64,000 nucleotides of DNA from assembly GCF_023721835.1 (NCBI RefSeq), contig NZ_JAMKFE010000011.1, forward strand, positions 117,068-181,067, in the 5' to 3' direction. The stretch's first letter is position 1. The number at the start of each line of letters is the position of its first letter. Shown piece by piece: positions 20,885 to 29,669 of the stretch. Both the position numbers and the translations under genes were made by a program. The notes beneath the pieces were generated by a model. That model saw only the letters and a list, made by a program, of their open reading frames with translations, had not been told where the DNA came from and ran no database searches. The stretch comes from Caldimonas mangrovi (GTDB lineage Bacteria > Pseudomonadota > Gammaproteobacteria > Burkholderiales > Burkholderiaceae_C).

Positions 20885-21511
20885 ATGACGCTGCCCGAGG
20901 CCGCCGGCCTGCTCCTTTCGTTCGTCGCCCGCCTGATCACCGGCGCGCAGGGCCACTGGCACGGCTCGGTGCCGAAAGCCGAGCAGCGCATCTACTTCGC
21001 CAACCACCAGAGCCACCTCGACTGGGTGCTGATCTGGTGTTCGCTGCCGTCGGAGCTGCGCTCGCAGACGCGGCCGATCGCCGCGAAGGACTACTGGACG
21101 TCGACGCCGTTCAAGCACTGGATCACGCGCGAGATCTTCAATGCCGTCTACGTGAACCGCCAGCGCACCGACGACCAAGACCCGCTGGAGCCGCTGGCAG
21201 AAGCGCTGAAAAACGGTGACTCGCTGGTGATCTTCCCGGAAGGCACGCGCAGCAACCTCGACGAGCCGCAACCGTTCAAGTCGGGGCTGTACCACCTGGC
21301 CCAGCAGTTCCCCGAGGTGCAATTGATTCCCGCCTGGATCGACAACGTGCAGCGCGTGATGCCCAAGGGCGAGGTGGTGCCGGTGCCCATCCTGTGCTCG
21401 GTGACTTTCGGCGCGCCCATGCAATTGCAGCCTGGTGAGGACAAGCGCGCCTTCCTGGAACGGGCCCGCGAGGCCGTGGTGGCGCTGCGCCGCATCGAGA
21501 GGGCCGCCTGA
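20885..21511 (+). CDS. 1-acyl-glycerol-3-phosphate acyltransferase, PlsC family
   Basis: This enzyme acylates lysophosphatidate to phosphatidate in the inner membrane. The catalytic HX4D box is present as NHQSHLDW near residue 40, and FPEGTRS for glycerol-phosphate binding near 120. LIPAWIDNVQRVMPKGE matches block IV of the family. The protein is 208 aa with a short hydrophobic N-terminus (AAGLLLSFVARLITG). ATG 20885 avoids an upstream extension through the repeat. Its stop overlaps the next ATG by one base, so it forms a two-gene lipid operon with the cdsA-like gene. A repeat copy bounds each end of that pair. Confidence 0.88.
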   Translation: MTLPEAAGLLLSFVARLITGAQGHWHGSVPKAEQRIYFANHQSHLDWVLIWCSLPSELRSQTRPIAAKDYWTSTPFKHWITREIFNAVYVNRQRTDDQDPLEPLAEALKNGDSLVIFPEGTRSNLDEPQPFKSGLYHLAQQFPEVQLIPAWIDNVQRVMPKGEVVPVPILCSVTFGAPMQLQPGEDKRAFLERAREAVVALRRIERAA

Positions 21512-22485
21512 TGTTCAAGCAAATGCGTGCCTGGGACGCCAGCGACCAGATCGCGCTGCTGTTCGTGATCGTGTTCGGCATCCTGAGCCTGGCCACCTTG
21601 CTGGGCGTGGTGATGAGCCTGAAGGCCGACGACGAGGCCCGCACCGCGCGCGCCGATCGCTTCAAGAAGCAGCTGCAGACCTCGTGGATCATGGTCACGC
21701 TGTTCTGGGTCGCCTGGATCGCCGGCACCGCCGTCTCGGTGCTGCTGTTCGGGCTGGTGTCGTTTCTGGCGCTGCGCGAGTTCATCACGCTGGCCCACAC
21801 CCGGCGCGGCGACCACCGCGGCCTGATCGTCGCCTTTTTCGTGGTGCTGCCGGTGCAGTACTACCTGGTGGGGTCGCGTCACTTCGACCTGTTCTCGGTG
21901 TTCGTGCCGGTCTACGTGTTCTTCGCGATCCCCGTCATCAGCGCGCTGGCCAACGACCCCGAGCGCTTTCTCGAGCGCAACGCCAAGATCCAGTGGGGGA
22001 TCATGGTCTGCGTGTACGGCCTGAGCCATGCGCCGGCGCTGCTGCTGCTCGACTTCCCGAAGTACGAAGAGCGCGGCGCCTTTTTGCTGTTCTTTCTGGT
22101 GATGGTCGTGCAATCGTGCATGGTGCTGCAGGCCTATGTCGCGCGACACTACGCGCTGAAAGCCGTGGCACCGCGCATCAGCAATTCGTTCTCTTGGCGC
22201 GGGGCCCTCAACGGCGTGTTCGGCGGCAGCGTGATCGGCGCCTTCCTGTACTGGATCACGCCGTTCAAGGCCGGCCAGGCCTTCGCGATGGCGCTGATCG
22301 CCTGCGCGGCCGGCACCCTGGGCCATTTCGTGATGAAGGCATTGAAGAAGGACGCGGGCGTGCACTCGTTCGGCAACGAAGGCCGGTTGGTGACCGGCGC
22401 CGTCGGCCTGCTCGACCGCGTGGCCGCGATCTGCTTCGCCGCGCCGGTCTTCTTCCATTCCGTGCGCTGGTACTTTGAACTGTGA
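21511..22485 (+). CDS. Phosphatidate cytidylyltransferase, CdsA-like
   Basis: The CDS family makes CDP-diacylglycerol from phosphatidate and CTP. The protein has 324 aa with many hydrophobic segments, including [54 protein letters not shown] and the C-terminal [18 protein letters not shown]. The usual CdsA signature near the end is recognisable as [22 protein letters not shown]...GLLDRVAAI, keeping the basic-KD and DR residues. The preceding PlsC-type gene supplies its substrate, which supports the assignment. It may be a second cdsA in the genome, as the usual one sits in the bamA/dxr region. Confidence 0.85.
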   Translation: MFKQMRAWDASDQIALLFVIVFGILSLATLLGVVMSLKADDEARTARADRFKKQLQTSWIMVTLFWVAWIAGTAVSVLLFGLVSFLALREFITLAHTRRGDHRGLIVAFFVVLPVQYYLVGSRHFDLFSVFVPVYVFFAIPVISALANDPERFLERNAKIQWGIMVCVYGLSHAPALLLLDFPKYEERGAFLLFFLVMVVQSCMVLQAYVARHYALKAVAPRISNSFSWRGALNGVFGGSVIGAFLYWITPFKAGQAFAMALIACAAGTLGHFVMKALKKDAGVHSFGNEGRLVTGAVGLLDRVAAICFAAPVFFHSVRWYFEL

Positions 22486-22570
22486 GAGACCACCCCGAAG
22501 CGCCTGCGGCGCTCCCCTCAAGGGGCGCCACCAGCGGACCGGCAAAGCCGGATCCGCGGTGGCCGCTCGG
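22486..22570 (+). repeat. Three-hairpin intergenic repeat, copy 5 (type B)
   Basis: It starts on the base after the cdsA-like stop. Hairpin 1 is AGCGCC-tgc-GGCGCT and hairpin 2 is CCCCTcaAGGGG. Hairpin 3 keeps CGGACCGGC-aaa-GCCGGATCCG with GCCACC/GGTGGC outer arms. It ends 33 bases before ruvC. Confidence 0.86.
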
Positions 22571-22603
22571 ATGGCGCCGCATCATGCGAACAGGGGCGGC
22601 CAC

Positions 22604-23155
22604 ATGCGAGTTCTAGGCATCGACCCCGGCCTGCAGACCACCGGCTTCGGCCTGGTGGACGTGGAAGGGTCGCACCTGCACTACGTCGCCAGCGGCACCA
22701 TCAGGACGCGCGACGCGGCGCAGGGCGACCTGCCCGGCCGGCTGAAGATCATCTTCGACGGCGTGCGCGAGGTGGTGGGCCGCTACGAGCCCACCGTCGC
22801 GTCGGTCGAGATCGTCTTCGTCAACGTCAACCCCCAATCGACGCTGCTGCTGGGCCAGGCGCGCGGTGCTGCCCTGGCGGGGCTGGTGAGCTGCCAGCTT
22901 GCCGTCAACGAATACACCGCGCTGCAGATGAAAAAGGCCATCACCGGCCACGGCCTGGCCCGCAAGGAGCAGATCCAGGAGATGGTGGCGCGGCTGCTGA
23001 AGCTGCCCGGCCTGCCGAGCAAGGACGCGGCCGACGCGCTGGGCATCGCGATCTGCCATGCGCATGCGGGGACGTCGTTCGCAGCGGTGGCCAAGGCGGG
23101 CGGCACACTGAACCGGCGCACGCATGCGCAGTTCAAGGGGGGGCGGTCGTACTGA
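22604..23155 (+). CDS. ruvC: Holliday junction resolvase RuvC
   Basis: RuvC cuts Holliday junctions delivered by RuvAB during recombinational repair. The N-terminal [14 protein letters not shown] carries the first catalytic Asp. [27 protein letters not shown] holds the catalytic Glu, and the acidic C-terminal motif is [16 protein letters not shown]. The size of 183 aa is normal. ATG 22604 is preceded by a G-rich stretch (GGGGCGG). ruvA and ruvB, often downstream, are not here; the next gene is the convergent puuD, 5 bases away, so the usual ruvCAB order is broken or absent. Confidence 0.95.
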   Translation: MRVLGIDPGLQTTGFGLVDVEGSHLHYVASGTIRTRDAAQGDLPGRLKIIFDGVREVVGRYEPTVASVEIVFVNVNPQSTLLLGQARGAALAGLVSCQLAVNEYTALQMKKAITGHGLARKEQIQEMVARLLKLPGLPSKDAADALGIAICHAHAGTSFAAVAKAGGTLNRRTHAQFKGGRSY

Positions 23156-23160
23156 CCTGA

Positions 23161-24363
23161 TCACTTCACCGGCGCACCGTCCTTGAACCAGCGCGCGATC
23201 AGCCCGCGCTCCTCGTCCGTCATGCCGGTCGCATTGTTCAGCGGCATGGTGCGCTGAACAACCGACTGCTGAAACACTGCCTGTGCATGCCGCGCCAGCA
23301 GCTCCGGCGTGTGCAGCGCCACGTTCTTGTTCTGCAGCTGCGCGTTGTGGCACATCACGCAGCGCTGGTCGATCACGGCACGCACCTGCGTGTAGGTGGG
23401 CGCAGCCCCTTCCATCGCCGCTGACGATGGACTGTGCCGCGGCGTCAACCACGCCGCCACACCGGCCAGCAACACCGCCCCAGCGATCGCCGCGCGCCAG
23501 GGCGCCCGCACGCCCTGCGCCCGCGCGCGGTGCCGCGCCACGAACGAGTGCCGGATCAACGCACCAGCCAGCATTGCCAGCACCAGCACCAACCAGTTGT
23601 GCTGGTGCCCGTAGGCAAAGCCGTAGTGGTTGCTGAGCATCGAGAACAGCACCGGCAGCGTGAAGTAGGTGTTGTGCACGCTGCGCTGCTTGCCGCGCTT
23701 GCCGTGGACGGGGTCGACCGGCTGGCCGGCCTTCATTTGCGCGATCACCTTGCGCTGGCCGGGGATGATCCAGAAGAACACGTTGGCGCTCATCGCGGTG
23801 GCGATCATGGCGCCGACCAGCAGGAAAGCGGCGCGGCCGGCGAACAGCTGGCAGGCCAGCCACGACGCGAACACGATGGCCGCGAACACGAGCACGCCGA
23901 CGATGAGGTCGCCACGGACGCGCTGGCCGAAGAGGCGGCAGATGGCGTCGTAGACGAGCCAGAAGGCGACCAGGAAGCCGAGCGCGGCGGCCACCGCGGC
24001 ACCGGCCGACCAGTCGTGCACGCTCTTGTCGACCAGGAAGCTGCCGGCATTGAACAGGTACAGCACCGTGAACAGGCCGAAACCGGTCAGCCAGGTGGAG
24101 TAGCTTTCCCAGTAGAACCAGTGCAGGTGCTCGGGCAGTTGCCTCGGCGCGACCAGGTACTTCTGCGGGTGGTAGAAACCACCGCCGTGCACGGCCCACA
24201 GCTCGCCGTCGACGCCCTTGGCCTTCAGGTCGGGCGCGGTGGGCGGCGTGAGGCTGTTGTCGAGGAAAACGAAGTAGAACGAAGAGCCGACCCACGCGAT
24301 GGCGGTGATCACGTGCGCCCAGCGCAGCAGCAGGTTGGCCCAGTCGAGCAGGTAGGTGTCCAT
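23161..24363 (-). CDS. puuD: Urate hydroxylase PuuD (membrane, cytochrome c-tailed)
   Basis: PuuD oxidises urate to 5-hydroxyisourate at the inner membrane and sends electrons to the respiratory chain. The 400-aa protein begins MDTYLLDWANLLLRWAHVIT and continues with about eight membrane helices bearing conserved His residues (WAHVITAIAWVGSSFYF, HWFYWESYSTWLTGFGLF). The C-terminal 90 residues form a class I cytochrome c domain with the haem site RCVMCHN, matching the PuuD architecture. It heads the minus-strand urate branch and is followed, 114 bases upstream on the same strand, by uraH. The substrate assignment rests on architecture and neighbours. Confidence 0.93.
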   Translation of the reverse strand: MDTYLLDWANLLLRWAHVITAIAWVGSSFYFVFLDNSLTPPTAPDLKAKGVDGELWAVHGGGFYHPQKYLVAPRQLPEHLHWFYWESYSTWLTGFGLFTVLYLFNAGSFLVDKSVHDWSAGAAVAAALGFLVAFWLVYDAICRLFGQRVRGDLIVGVLVFAAIVFASWLACQLFAGRAAFLLVGAMIATAMSANVFFWIIPGQRKVIAQMKAGQPVDPVHGKRGKQRSVHNTYFTLPVLFSMLSNHYGFAYGHQHNWLVLVLAMLAGALIRHSFVARHRARAQGVRAPWRAAIAGAVLLAGVAAWLTPRHSPSSAAMEGAAPTYTQVRAVIDQRCVMCHNAQLQNKNVALHTPELLARHAQAVFQQSVVQRTMPLNNATGMTDEERGLIARWFKDGAPVK

Positions 24364-24477
24364 GCATCAACTCTCGAAGTGGCCTGGTTAGGGCCGGTTC
24401 ACCTTACCACTGCGGGCTCTGTAAGGAGGATCGTCGCAACCGGTGTTGTCACCGGGCGCCGCGGCGACGAATGACGG

Positions 24478-24834
24478 TCAACTGCCGCGATAGGTGGAAT
24501 ACGACCACGGGCTCGCCAGCAGCGGCACGTGATAGTGCTGCGCGGCGTCTGCGATGCCGAACTCGATGGGCACCTCGTCGAGGAAAGGCGGCTCGGGCAA
24601 CGCCACCCCGCGCTGGCTGAAGTAAGCCGCGACCGAGAACACCAGGCGGTAGCGCCCCGGCTGCAAGGCCGCGTCTTCGAGCAGCGGCCCGTCGGCCCGG
24701 CCGTCGGCATTCAACACCAGCGCCTTCAGCGGCACCGGCGCCGCACCGTCGCCCAGCCGGTACAGCCGCACCGCCATGCCCGCCGCCGGACAACCGTGCA
24801 TCGTGTCGAGTACGTGTGTGGTGAGCTTGCCCAT
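24478..24834 (-). CDS. uraH: 5-hydroxyisourate hydrolase (transthyretin-like)
   Basis: This enzyme converts the PuuD product 5-hydroxyisourate to OHCU. The 118-aa protein starts [17 protein letters not shown], with the catalytic His of the HVLD motif, and ends [18 protein letters not shown], the obligatory YRGS tail that separates HIU hydrolases from transthyretin. Arg in GRYRLVF supplies the usual active-site residue. The ATG at 24834 was preferred over an extended reading into the regulatory region because the family begins there. The gene is transcribed away from the GntR regulator across an operator-like palindrome, so both genes are probably under one switch. Confidence 0.94.
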   Translation of the reverse strand: MGKLTTHVLDTMHGCPAAGMAVRLYRLGDGAAPVPLKALVLNADGRADGPLLEDAALQPGRYRLVFSVAAYFSQRGVALPEPPFLDEVPIEFGIADAAQHYHVPLLASPWSYSTYRGS

Positions 24835-24879
24835 CGTGAGCCCGGCCGCGCCGAGAAAGGTTTTGCAATCGCCGGCAAA

Positions 24880-24901
24880 GTGTATACAGTTTCGCGTACA
24901 C
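24880..24901 (+). promoter_or_regulatory. Operator-like palindrome between uraH and the GntR regulator gene
   Basis: GTGTA and TACAC arms enclose 12 bases, and a perfect 8-base palindrome TGTATACA lies at 24881-24888. TGTATACA-type sites are common for FadR-group GntR repressors. The site also overlaps a possible TATACA -10 box for the plus-strand regulator gene, a layout that would allow autorepression. Confidence 0.5.
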
Positions 24902-24932
24902 ATCAAGCAGCTTGTTGTTCCCACTTCCTGCC

Positions 24933-25655
24933 ATGCCGCGCCCGCCTGCCCGCACGACCGCAAAGCCCGCCCCCGCCGTGTCGGCCGCGGCCGTGGGCAG
25001 CACCACGCAGCGCATCGTCGCATCCATCACCACCGCGATCGTCGAGCGCCGACTGATGCCGGGCACCAAGCTGGCCGAGCAGAAGATCGCCGACATCTTC
25101 AAGGTGTCGCGCACGGTGGTGCGGCAGGCCCTGAACCAGCTCAGCCGCGACAAGCTGGTGACGCTGGAGCCGGCGCGCGGCGCCTTCGTGGCCCGACCCA
25201 GCGTCGAGGAAGCGCGCCAGGTGTTCGAGGTGCGCAACATGCTGGAATCGGTGATGGTGCGGCGGCTCGCCGCCGGCGTCACGCCGGCGCAGGTGGCGCA
25301 GCTGCGCGAGCACCTGAAGCGCGAGCAGGCCGCGGTGCAGCGCACCGACGTGTCCGGCCGCACCCGGTTGCTGGCCGACTTTCATGTGGTGCTGGCGCGG
25401 CTGCTGGGCAACGAGGTGCTGGCCGACATCCTGCAGGACCTGGTGTCACGCAGTTCGCTGATCTCGCTGATGTACCAGTCGGCCCACTCGGCCGAGCATT
25501 CCTTCGAAGAGCATGTCGCCATCGTCGACGCGCTGGAACGCGGCGACGCGCGCGCTGCCGTGCGCCTGATGGCCAGCCACCTCGACCACGTCGAGCGCAA
25601 CCTGCGCCTCGACCCGCGCGTGCCCGACCTTGAAGCGGCCTTGACCGCGCCATGA
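24933..25655 (+). CDS. GntR-family (FCD/FadR-type) transcriptional regulator
   Basis: This is a probable regulator of urate/allantoin catabolism. A winged helix occupies about residues 25-95 ([49 protein letters not shown]). It is followed by an all-helical FCD ligand-binding domain ([47 protein letters not shown]), with His and Asp positions suited to a metal or organic-acid ligand. ATG 24933 (240 aa) is preferred; the in-frame TTG 24912 only adds a non-conserved leader. It is divergent from uraH and puuE begins 7 bases after its stop. Related regulators respond to purine breakdown products, so an effector such as allantoin or glyoxylate is an inference. Confidence 0.88.
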   Translation: MPRPPARTTAKPAPAVSAAAVGSTTQRIVASITTAIVERRLMPGTKLAEQKIADIFKVSRTVVRQALNQLSRDKLVTLEPARGAFVARPSVEEARQVFEVRNMLESVMVRRLAAGVTPAQVAQLREHLKREQAAVQRTDVSGRTRLLADFHVVLARLLGNEVLADILQDLVSRSSLISLMYQSAHSAEHSFEEHVAIVDALERGDARAAVRLMASHLDHVERNLRLDPRVPDLEAALTAP

Positions 25656-25662
25656 GGACGAC

Positions 25663-26604
25663 ATGACCCGCTACCCCCGCGACCTGATCGGCTACGGCGA
25701 ACACCCGCCTCATGCGCAATGGCCCGGCCAGGCGCGCATCGCGGTGCAGTTCGTCCTGAACTACGAAGAAGGCGCCGAGAACTCGGTGCTGCATGGCGAC
25801 ACGGGCAGCGAGCAGTTCCTCAGCGAGATGTTCAACCCGGCCGCCTACCCGGCACGGCACCTGAGCATGGAGTCGATCTACGAATACGGCTCGCGCGTGG
25901 GGGTGTGGCGCATCCTGCGCGAATTCGAGCAGCGCGCGCTGCCGCTGACGGTGTTCGGCGTGTCGATGGCGCTGGAGCGTCACCCCGAGGTGACCCAGGC
26001 TTTCGTCGAGCTGGGCCACGAGATCGCGTGCCACGGCTGGCGCTGGATCCACTACCAGAACACCGACGAGGCCACCGAGCGCGCGCACCTGCGGCGCGGC
26101 GTCGAGATCATCGAGCGACTGACGGGCGAGCTGCCGCTGGGCTGGTACACCGGCCGCGACAGCCCCAACACGCGCCGCCTGGTGGCCGAGCACGGCGGCT
26201 TCGAGTACGACAGCGACCACTACGGCGACGACCTGCCGTTCTGGCTGCAGGTGCGCTGCAGCGACGGCACGCTGGCGCCGCACCTGGTGGTGCCCTACAC
26301 GCTGGACACCAACGACATGCGCTTTTCGCTGCCGCAGGGCTTTGCGCATGGCGACGACTTCTACACCTACCTGCGCGACAGTTTCGACGTGCTGTACGCC
26401 GAAGGCGACGAGGCGCCGAAGATGATGTCGATCGGCATGCACTGCCGGCTGCTGGGGCGGCCGGGGCGCTTCAAGGCCCTGCAGCGCTTTCTCGACCATG
26501 TCGAGTCGCACGACCGCGTGTGGGTGACGCGGCGCATCGACATCGCCCGGCACTGGAAGCAGGTGCATCCCTACAACGCCGAGACCGCATTTCTTTGGGA
26601 GTGA
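25663..26604 (+). CDS. puuE: Allantoinase PuuE (polysaccharide-deacetylase fold)
   Basis: PuuE hydrolyses allantoin to allantoate without the binuclear zinc centre of classical allantoinases. The 313 residues start MTRYPRDLIGYGEHPPHAQWPG and include VQFVLNYEEGAENSVLHGD, FNPAAYPARHLSMESIYEYGSR and the CHGWRWIHYQ motif near residue 125. GWYTGRDSPNTRRL follows, all typical of PuuE in the NodB-like superfamily. It is the first structural gene after the regulator. Its stop lies just before the start of the uraD-allC fusion, so it shares a transcript with the steps before and after it in the pathway. Confidence 0.94.
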   Translation: MTRYPRDLIGYGEHPPHAQWPGQARIAVQFVLNYEEGAENSVLHGDTGSEQFLSEMFNPAAYPARHLSMESIYEYGSRVGVWRILREFEQRALPLTVFGVSMALERHPEVTQAFVELGHEIACHGWRWIHYQNTDEATERAHLRRGVEIIERLTGELPLGWYTGRDSPNTRRLVAEHGGFEYDSDHYGDDLPFWLQVRCSDGTLAPHLVVPYTLDTNDMRFSLPQGFAHGDDFYTYLRDSFDVLYAEGDEAPKMMSIGMHCRLLGRPGRFKALQRFLDHVESHDRVWVTRRIDIARHWKQVHPYNAETAFLWE

Positions 26605-26606
26605 GC

Positions 26607-28379
26607 GTGCTGACGCTGGACCGACTCAACGCCGCCACACCGGACGACTTCGTCGCGCTGCTGGACGGCATCTATGAACACTCGCCGTGGGTGGCGCAGG
26701 GCGCGGTGGCGAAACGACCGCTGCGCACGCTGGCGCAACTGAAGCGTGCGCTGGTCGAATCGGTGCGCGAGGCCGGGCGCGAGCGGCAGCTCGGCCTGGT
26801 GCGCGCCCACCCCGAGCTGGCCGGCAAGGCCGCCATCGCCGGCGGCCTGACGGCCGAGTCCACCGGCGAGCAGTCGCGCGCCGGCCTCGCGCAGTGCAGC
26901 CCGGAAGAGTTCGCACGGCTGCAGCAGCTGAACGCCGACTACCAGGCGAAGTTCGGCTGGCCGTTCGTCCTGGCGGTGCGCGGGCCGCGAGGCGCCGGCC
27001 TCGGCCGCGCCGAGATCATCGCCGCCTTCGAGCGCCGCCTGGCCGGCCACCCCGATTTCGAGCTCGCCGAGTGCCTGCGCAACGTCCACCGCATCGCCGA
27101 GATCCGCCTGAACGACAGGCTCGGCGTGGTGCCCGAGCAGGGCCTGCAGGTGTGGGACTGGGCCGAAGCGCTGGCGCAACACAGCGACCCGGGGTATGCC
27201 GAGCAGGGCCAGCTCACCGTCACCTACCTGACCGATGCCCACCGCGCGTGCGCGCGGCAACTGCAGCAGTGGATGCACGGCTGCGGCTTCGACGACGTGC
27301 ACGAGGACGCGGTCGGCAATGTCGTCGGCCGCTATCGCGGCACCGACCCCGGCGCCAAGACGCTGCTGACCGGCTCGCACTACGACACCGTGCGCAACGG
27401 CGGCAAATACGACGGCCGGCTGGGCATCCTGGTGCCGATGGCTTGCGTCCAGGCGCTGCACCGCCAAGGCAGGCGGCTGCCGTTCGCGATCGAGGTGGTC
27501 GGCTTCGCCGAAGAGGAAGGCCAGCGCTACAAGGCGACCTTCCTCGGCTCGGGTGCACTGATCGGCCAGTTCGACGAGCGCTGGCTGGAGCAGGCCGACG
27601 CCGACGGCGTCACGATGCGTGATGCGATGCGCCAGGCGGGCCTGCGCGTCGAGGACATCGCCTCGTTGCAGCGTGACCCGGCACGCTACCTCGGCTTCGT
27701 CGAGGTGCACATCGAGCAGGGGCCGGTGCTCGACGAGCTCGACCTGCCGCTGGGCGTCGTCACGTCGATCAACGGCGGCGTGCGCTACCTGGGCGAAGTG
27801 ACCGGCATGGCCAGCCACGCGGGCACCACACCGATGGACCGGCGGCGCGACGCCGCGGCGGCAGTCGCCGAGTTGTGCCTGTATGTGGAGCAGCGCGCCG
27901 CGGCCGACGGCGACTCGGTCGGCACCATCGGCATGCTCGAGGTGCCGAGCGGCTCCATCAATGTCGTGCCGGGCCGCTGCCGCTTCAGCCTCGACCTGCG
28001 CGCACCGACCGATGCGCAGCGTGACCGGCTCACGGCCGACGTGCTGGCCGAGCTGGCGCGCCTCTGCGAACGGCGCGGCGTGCAGCACCGCGTCGAGCCG
28101 GCGATGCGCGCCGCCGCTGCGCCGAGCGCCCCGGCGTGGCAGGCCCGCTGGGAGCGGGCCGTCGCCGCGCTCGGCCTGCCGGTCCACCGCATGCCCAGCG
28201 GCGCCGGGCACGACGCGATGAAGCTGCATGAAGTGATGCCGCAGGCCATGCTGTTCGTGCGCGGCGGCAACTCGGGCATCAGCCACAACCCGCTGGAAAC
28301 CATCACCGCGGACGACGCGCAGCTGTGCGTCGACGCCTACACCCACCTGCTCGAGCAGTTGGCAGCAGAGCACCCATGA
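26607..28379 (+). CDS. Fusion of OHCU decarboxylase (UraD) and allantoate amidohydrolase (AllC)
   Basis: Two purine-catabolic enzymes are joined in one 590-aa chain. Residues 1-165 are OHCU decarboxylase, which makes S-allantoin, with the catalytic region RAHPELAGKAA near 65 and NADYQAKFGWPFVLAVRG near 110. Residues 180-590 are an M20 amidohydrolase that turns allantoate into ureidoglycine, CO2 and ammonia. This part shows GSHYDTVRNGGKYDGRLG, FAEEEGQRYKATFLGSGAL, VHIEQGPVLDE and GAGHDAMKLHEVMPQAMLFV, covering the bimetal ligands. GTG 26607 is chosen because GGGAG lies 5 bases upstream; GTG 26601 is an alternative. The two steps flank allantoinase in the pathway, so PuuE's substrate and product are both handled by this protein. 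Confidence 0.92.
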   Translation: MLTLDRLNAATPDDFVALLDGIYEHSPWVAQGAVAKRPLRTLAQLKRALVESVREAGRERQLGLVRAHPELAGKAAIAGGLTAESTGEQSRAGLAQCSPEEFARLQQLNADYQAKFGWPFVLAVRGPRGAGLGRAEIIAAFERRLAGHPDFELAECLRNVHRIAEIRLNDRLGVVPEQGLQVWDWAEALAQHSDPGYAEQGQLTVTYLTDAHRACARQLQQWMHGCGFDDVHEDAVGNVVGRYRGTDPGAKTLLTGSHYDTVRNGGKYDGRLGILVPMACVQALHRQGRRLPFAIEVVGFAEEEGQRYKATFLGSGALIGQFDERWLEQADADGVTMRDAMRQAGLRVEDIASLQRDPARYLGFVEVHIEQGPVLDELDLPLGVVTSINGGVRYLGEVTGMASHAGTTPMDRRRDAAAAVAELCLYVEQRAAADGDSVGTIGMLEVPSGSINVVPGRCRFSLDLRAPTDAQRDRLTADVLAELARLCERRGVQHRVEPAMRAAAAPSAPAWQARWERAVAALGLPVHRMPSGAGHDAMKLHEVMPQAMLFVRGGNSGISHNPLETITADDAQLCVDAYTHLLEQLAAEHP

Positions 28380-29599
28380 CCGAACACGACCAGATCGACG
28401 CCTGGATCGACGCCCACTTCGACGAGGAAGTGCGCTTCCTGCAGGAGCTGGTGCGCGTGCCCACCGACACGCCGCCGGGCGACAACGCCCCGCACGCCGA
28501 GCACACCGCGGCGTTGCTGCAGGGCATGGGCCTGACGGCCGAGCGGCATGCGGTGCCGGCCGACGCCGTGCGCGCCCACGGGCTGGCATCCATCACCAAC
28601 CTGATCGTGCGGCGCCGCTACGGCGACGGCCGCACGATCGCGCTCAACGCGCACGGCGACGTGGTGCCGCCCGGGGAAGGCTGGACGCACGACCCGTACG
28701 GCGGCGAAGTGGTCGACGGCAAGCTCTACGGGCGCGCTGCCGCCGTCAGCAAGGGCGATTTCGCGACCTACACCTTCGCGTTGCGGGCGCTCGAATCGCT
28801 GCAGGCGCCGCTGAAGGGCGGCCTCGAACTGCATTTCACCTACGACGAGGAGTTCGGCGGCGAGCTGGGCCCCGGCTGGCTGCTGGCACAAGGCCTGACG
28901 AAACCCGACCTGCTGATCGCCGCGGGTTTCAGCTACGAGGTGGTCACCGCCCACAACGGCTGCCTCCAGATGGAAGTGACGGTACACGGCCGCATGGCCC
29001 ATGCCGCGATACCGCACACCGGGGTCGACGCACTGCAAGGCGCCGTCGCCTTGTTGAACGCGCTTTATGCGCGCAACGACGTCTATCGCGGTGTGCGCTC
29101 GCAGGTGCCGGGCATCACGCACCCCTATCTCAACGTCGGCCGCATCGAGGGCGGCACCCACACCAACGTCGTGCCGGGCAAGGTGAGCTTCAAGCTCGAC
29201 CGGCGCATGATTCCCGAAGAGGTGCCGGCCGACGTCGAGGCCGAACTGCGCCGGGTGATCGCCGAGACGGCGGCCGGCGTGCCGGGCGTCACGGTCGAGA
29301 TCCGCCGGCTGCTGCTGGCGCACCCGCTGAAGCCGCTGCCGGGCCACGAGCCGCTCGTCGAAGCCCTGCAGCGCCACGGCAAGGCGGTGTTCGGCAAGGC
29401 GCCGCCCACCATGGGCACGCCGCTGTACACCGACGTGCGCCTCTATTGCGAGCGCGGCATCCCGGCGGTGATCTACGGCGCCGGCCCGCGCACGGTGCTC
29501 GAATCGAACGCCAAGCGCGCCGACGAGCACCTCGTGCTCGAAGACCTGCGGCGCGCGACCCAGGTGGTCGCGCGCGCCTTGTTCGATCTGCTGCGCTGA
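28376..29599 (+). CDS. M20-family metallohydrolase (ArgE/DapE-like)
   Basis: This is a zinc-dependent amidohydrolase/deacylase of the M20 family, 407 aa. Metal and catalytic residues are seen in NAHGDVVPPGEGW near residue 97 and TYDEEFGGELGPGW near 160. The GCLQMEVTVHGRMAHAAIPHTGVDA segment opens the dimerisation domain, and TNVVPGKVSFKLDRRMIPEE is typical of ArgE/DapE/ACY1 proteins. The start overlaps the stop of the uraD-allC fusion (ATGA), so it belongs to the purine operon. It could act on an N-carbamoyl or N-acyl product such as ureidoglycine or ureidoglycolate, or on a substrate of the downstream importer. The exact reaction is not evident from the sequence. Confidence 0.82.
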   Translation: MTEHDQIDAWIDAHFDEEVRFLQELVRVPTDTPPGDNAPHAEHTAALLQGMGLTAERHAVPADAVRAHGLASITNLIVRRRYGDGRTIALNAHGDVVPPGEGWTHDPYGGEVVDGKLYGRAAAVSKGDFATYTFALRALESLQAPLKGGLELHFTYDEEFGGELGPGWLLAQGLTKPDLLIAAGFSYEVVTAHNGCLQMEVTVHGRMAHAAIPHTGVDALQGAVALLNALYARNDVYRGVRSQVPGITHPYLNVGRIEGGTHTNVVPGKVSFKLDRRMIPEEVPADVEAELRRVIAETAAGVPGVTVEIRRLLLAHPLKPLPGHEPLVEALQRHGKAVFGKAPPTMGTPLYTDVRLYCERGIPAVIYGAGPRTVLESNAKRADEHLVLEDLRRATQVVARALFDLLR

Positions 29600-29669
29600 T
29601 CGCACCCTCACACCCCCACCGAGCACAGAACTTGCTCCCGCTCGCCACCGTCTGTTCCAGGAGGTTTTC

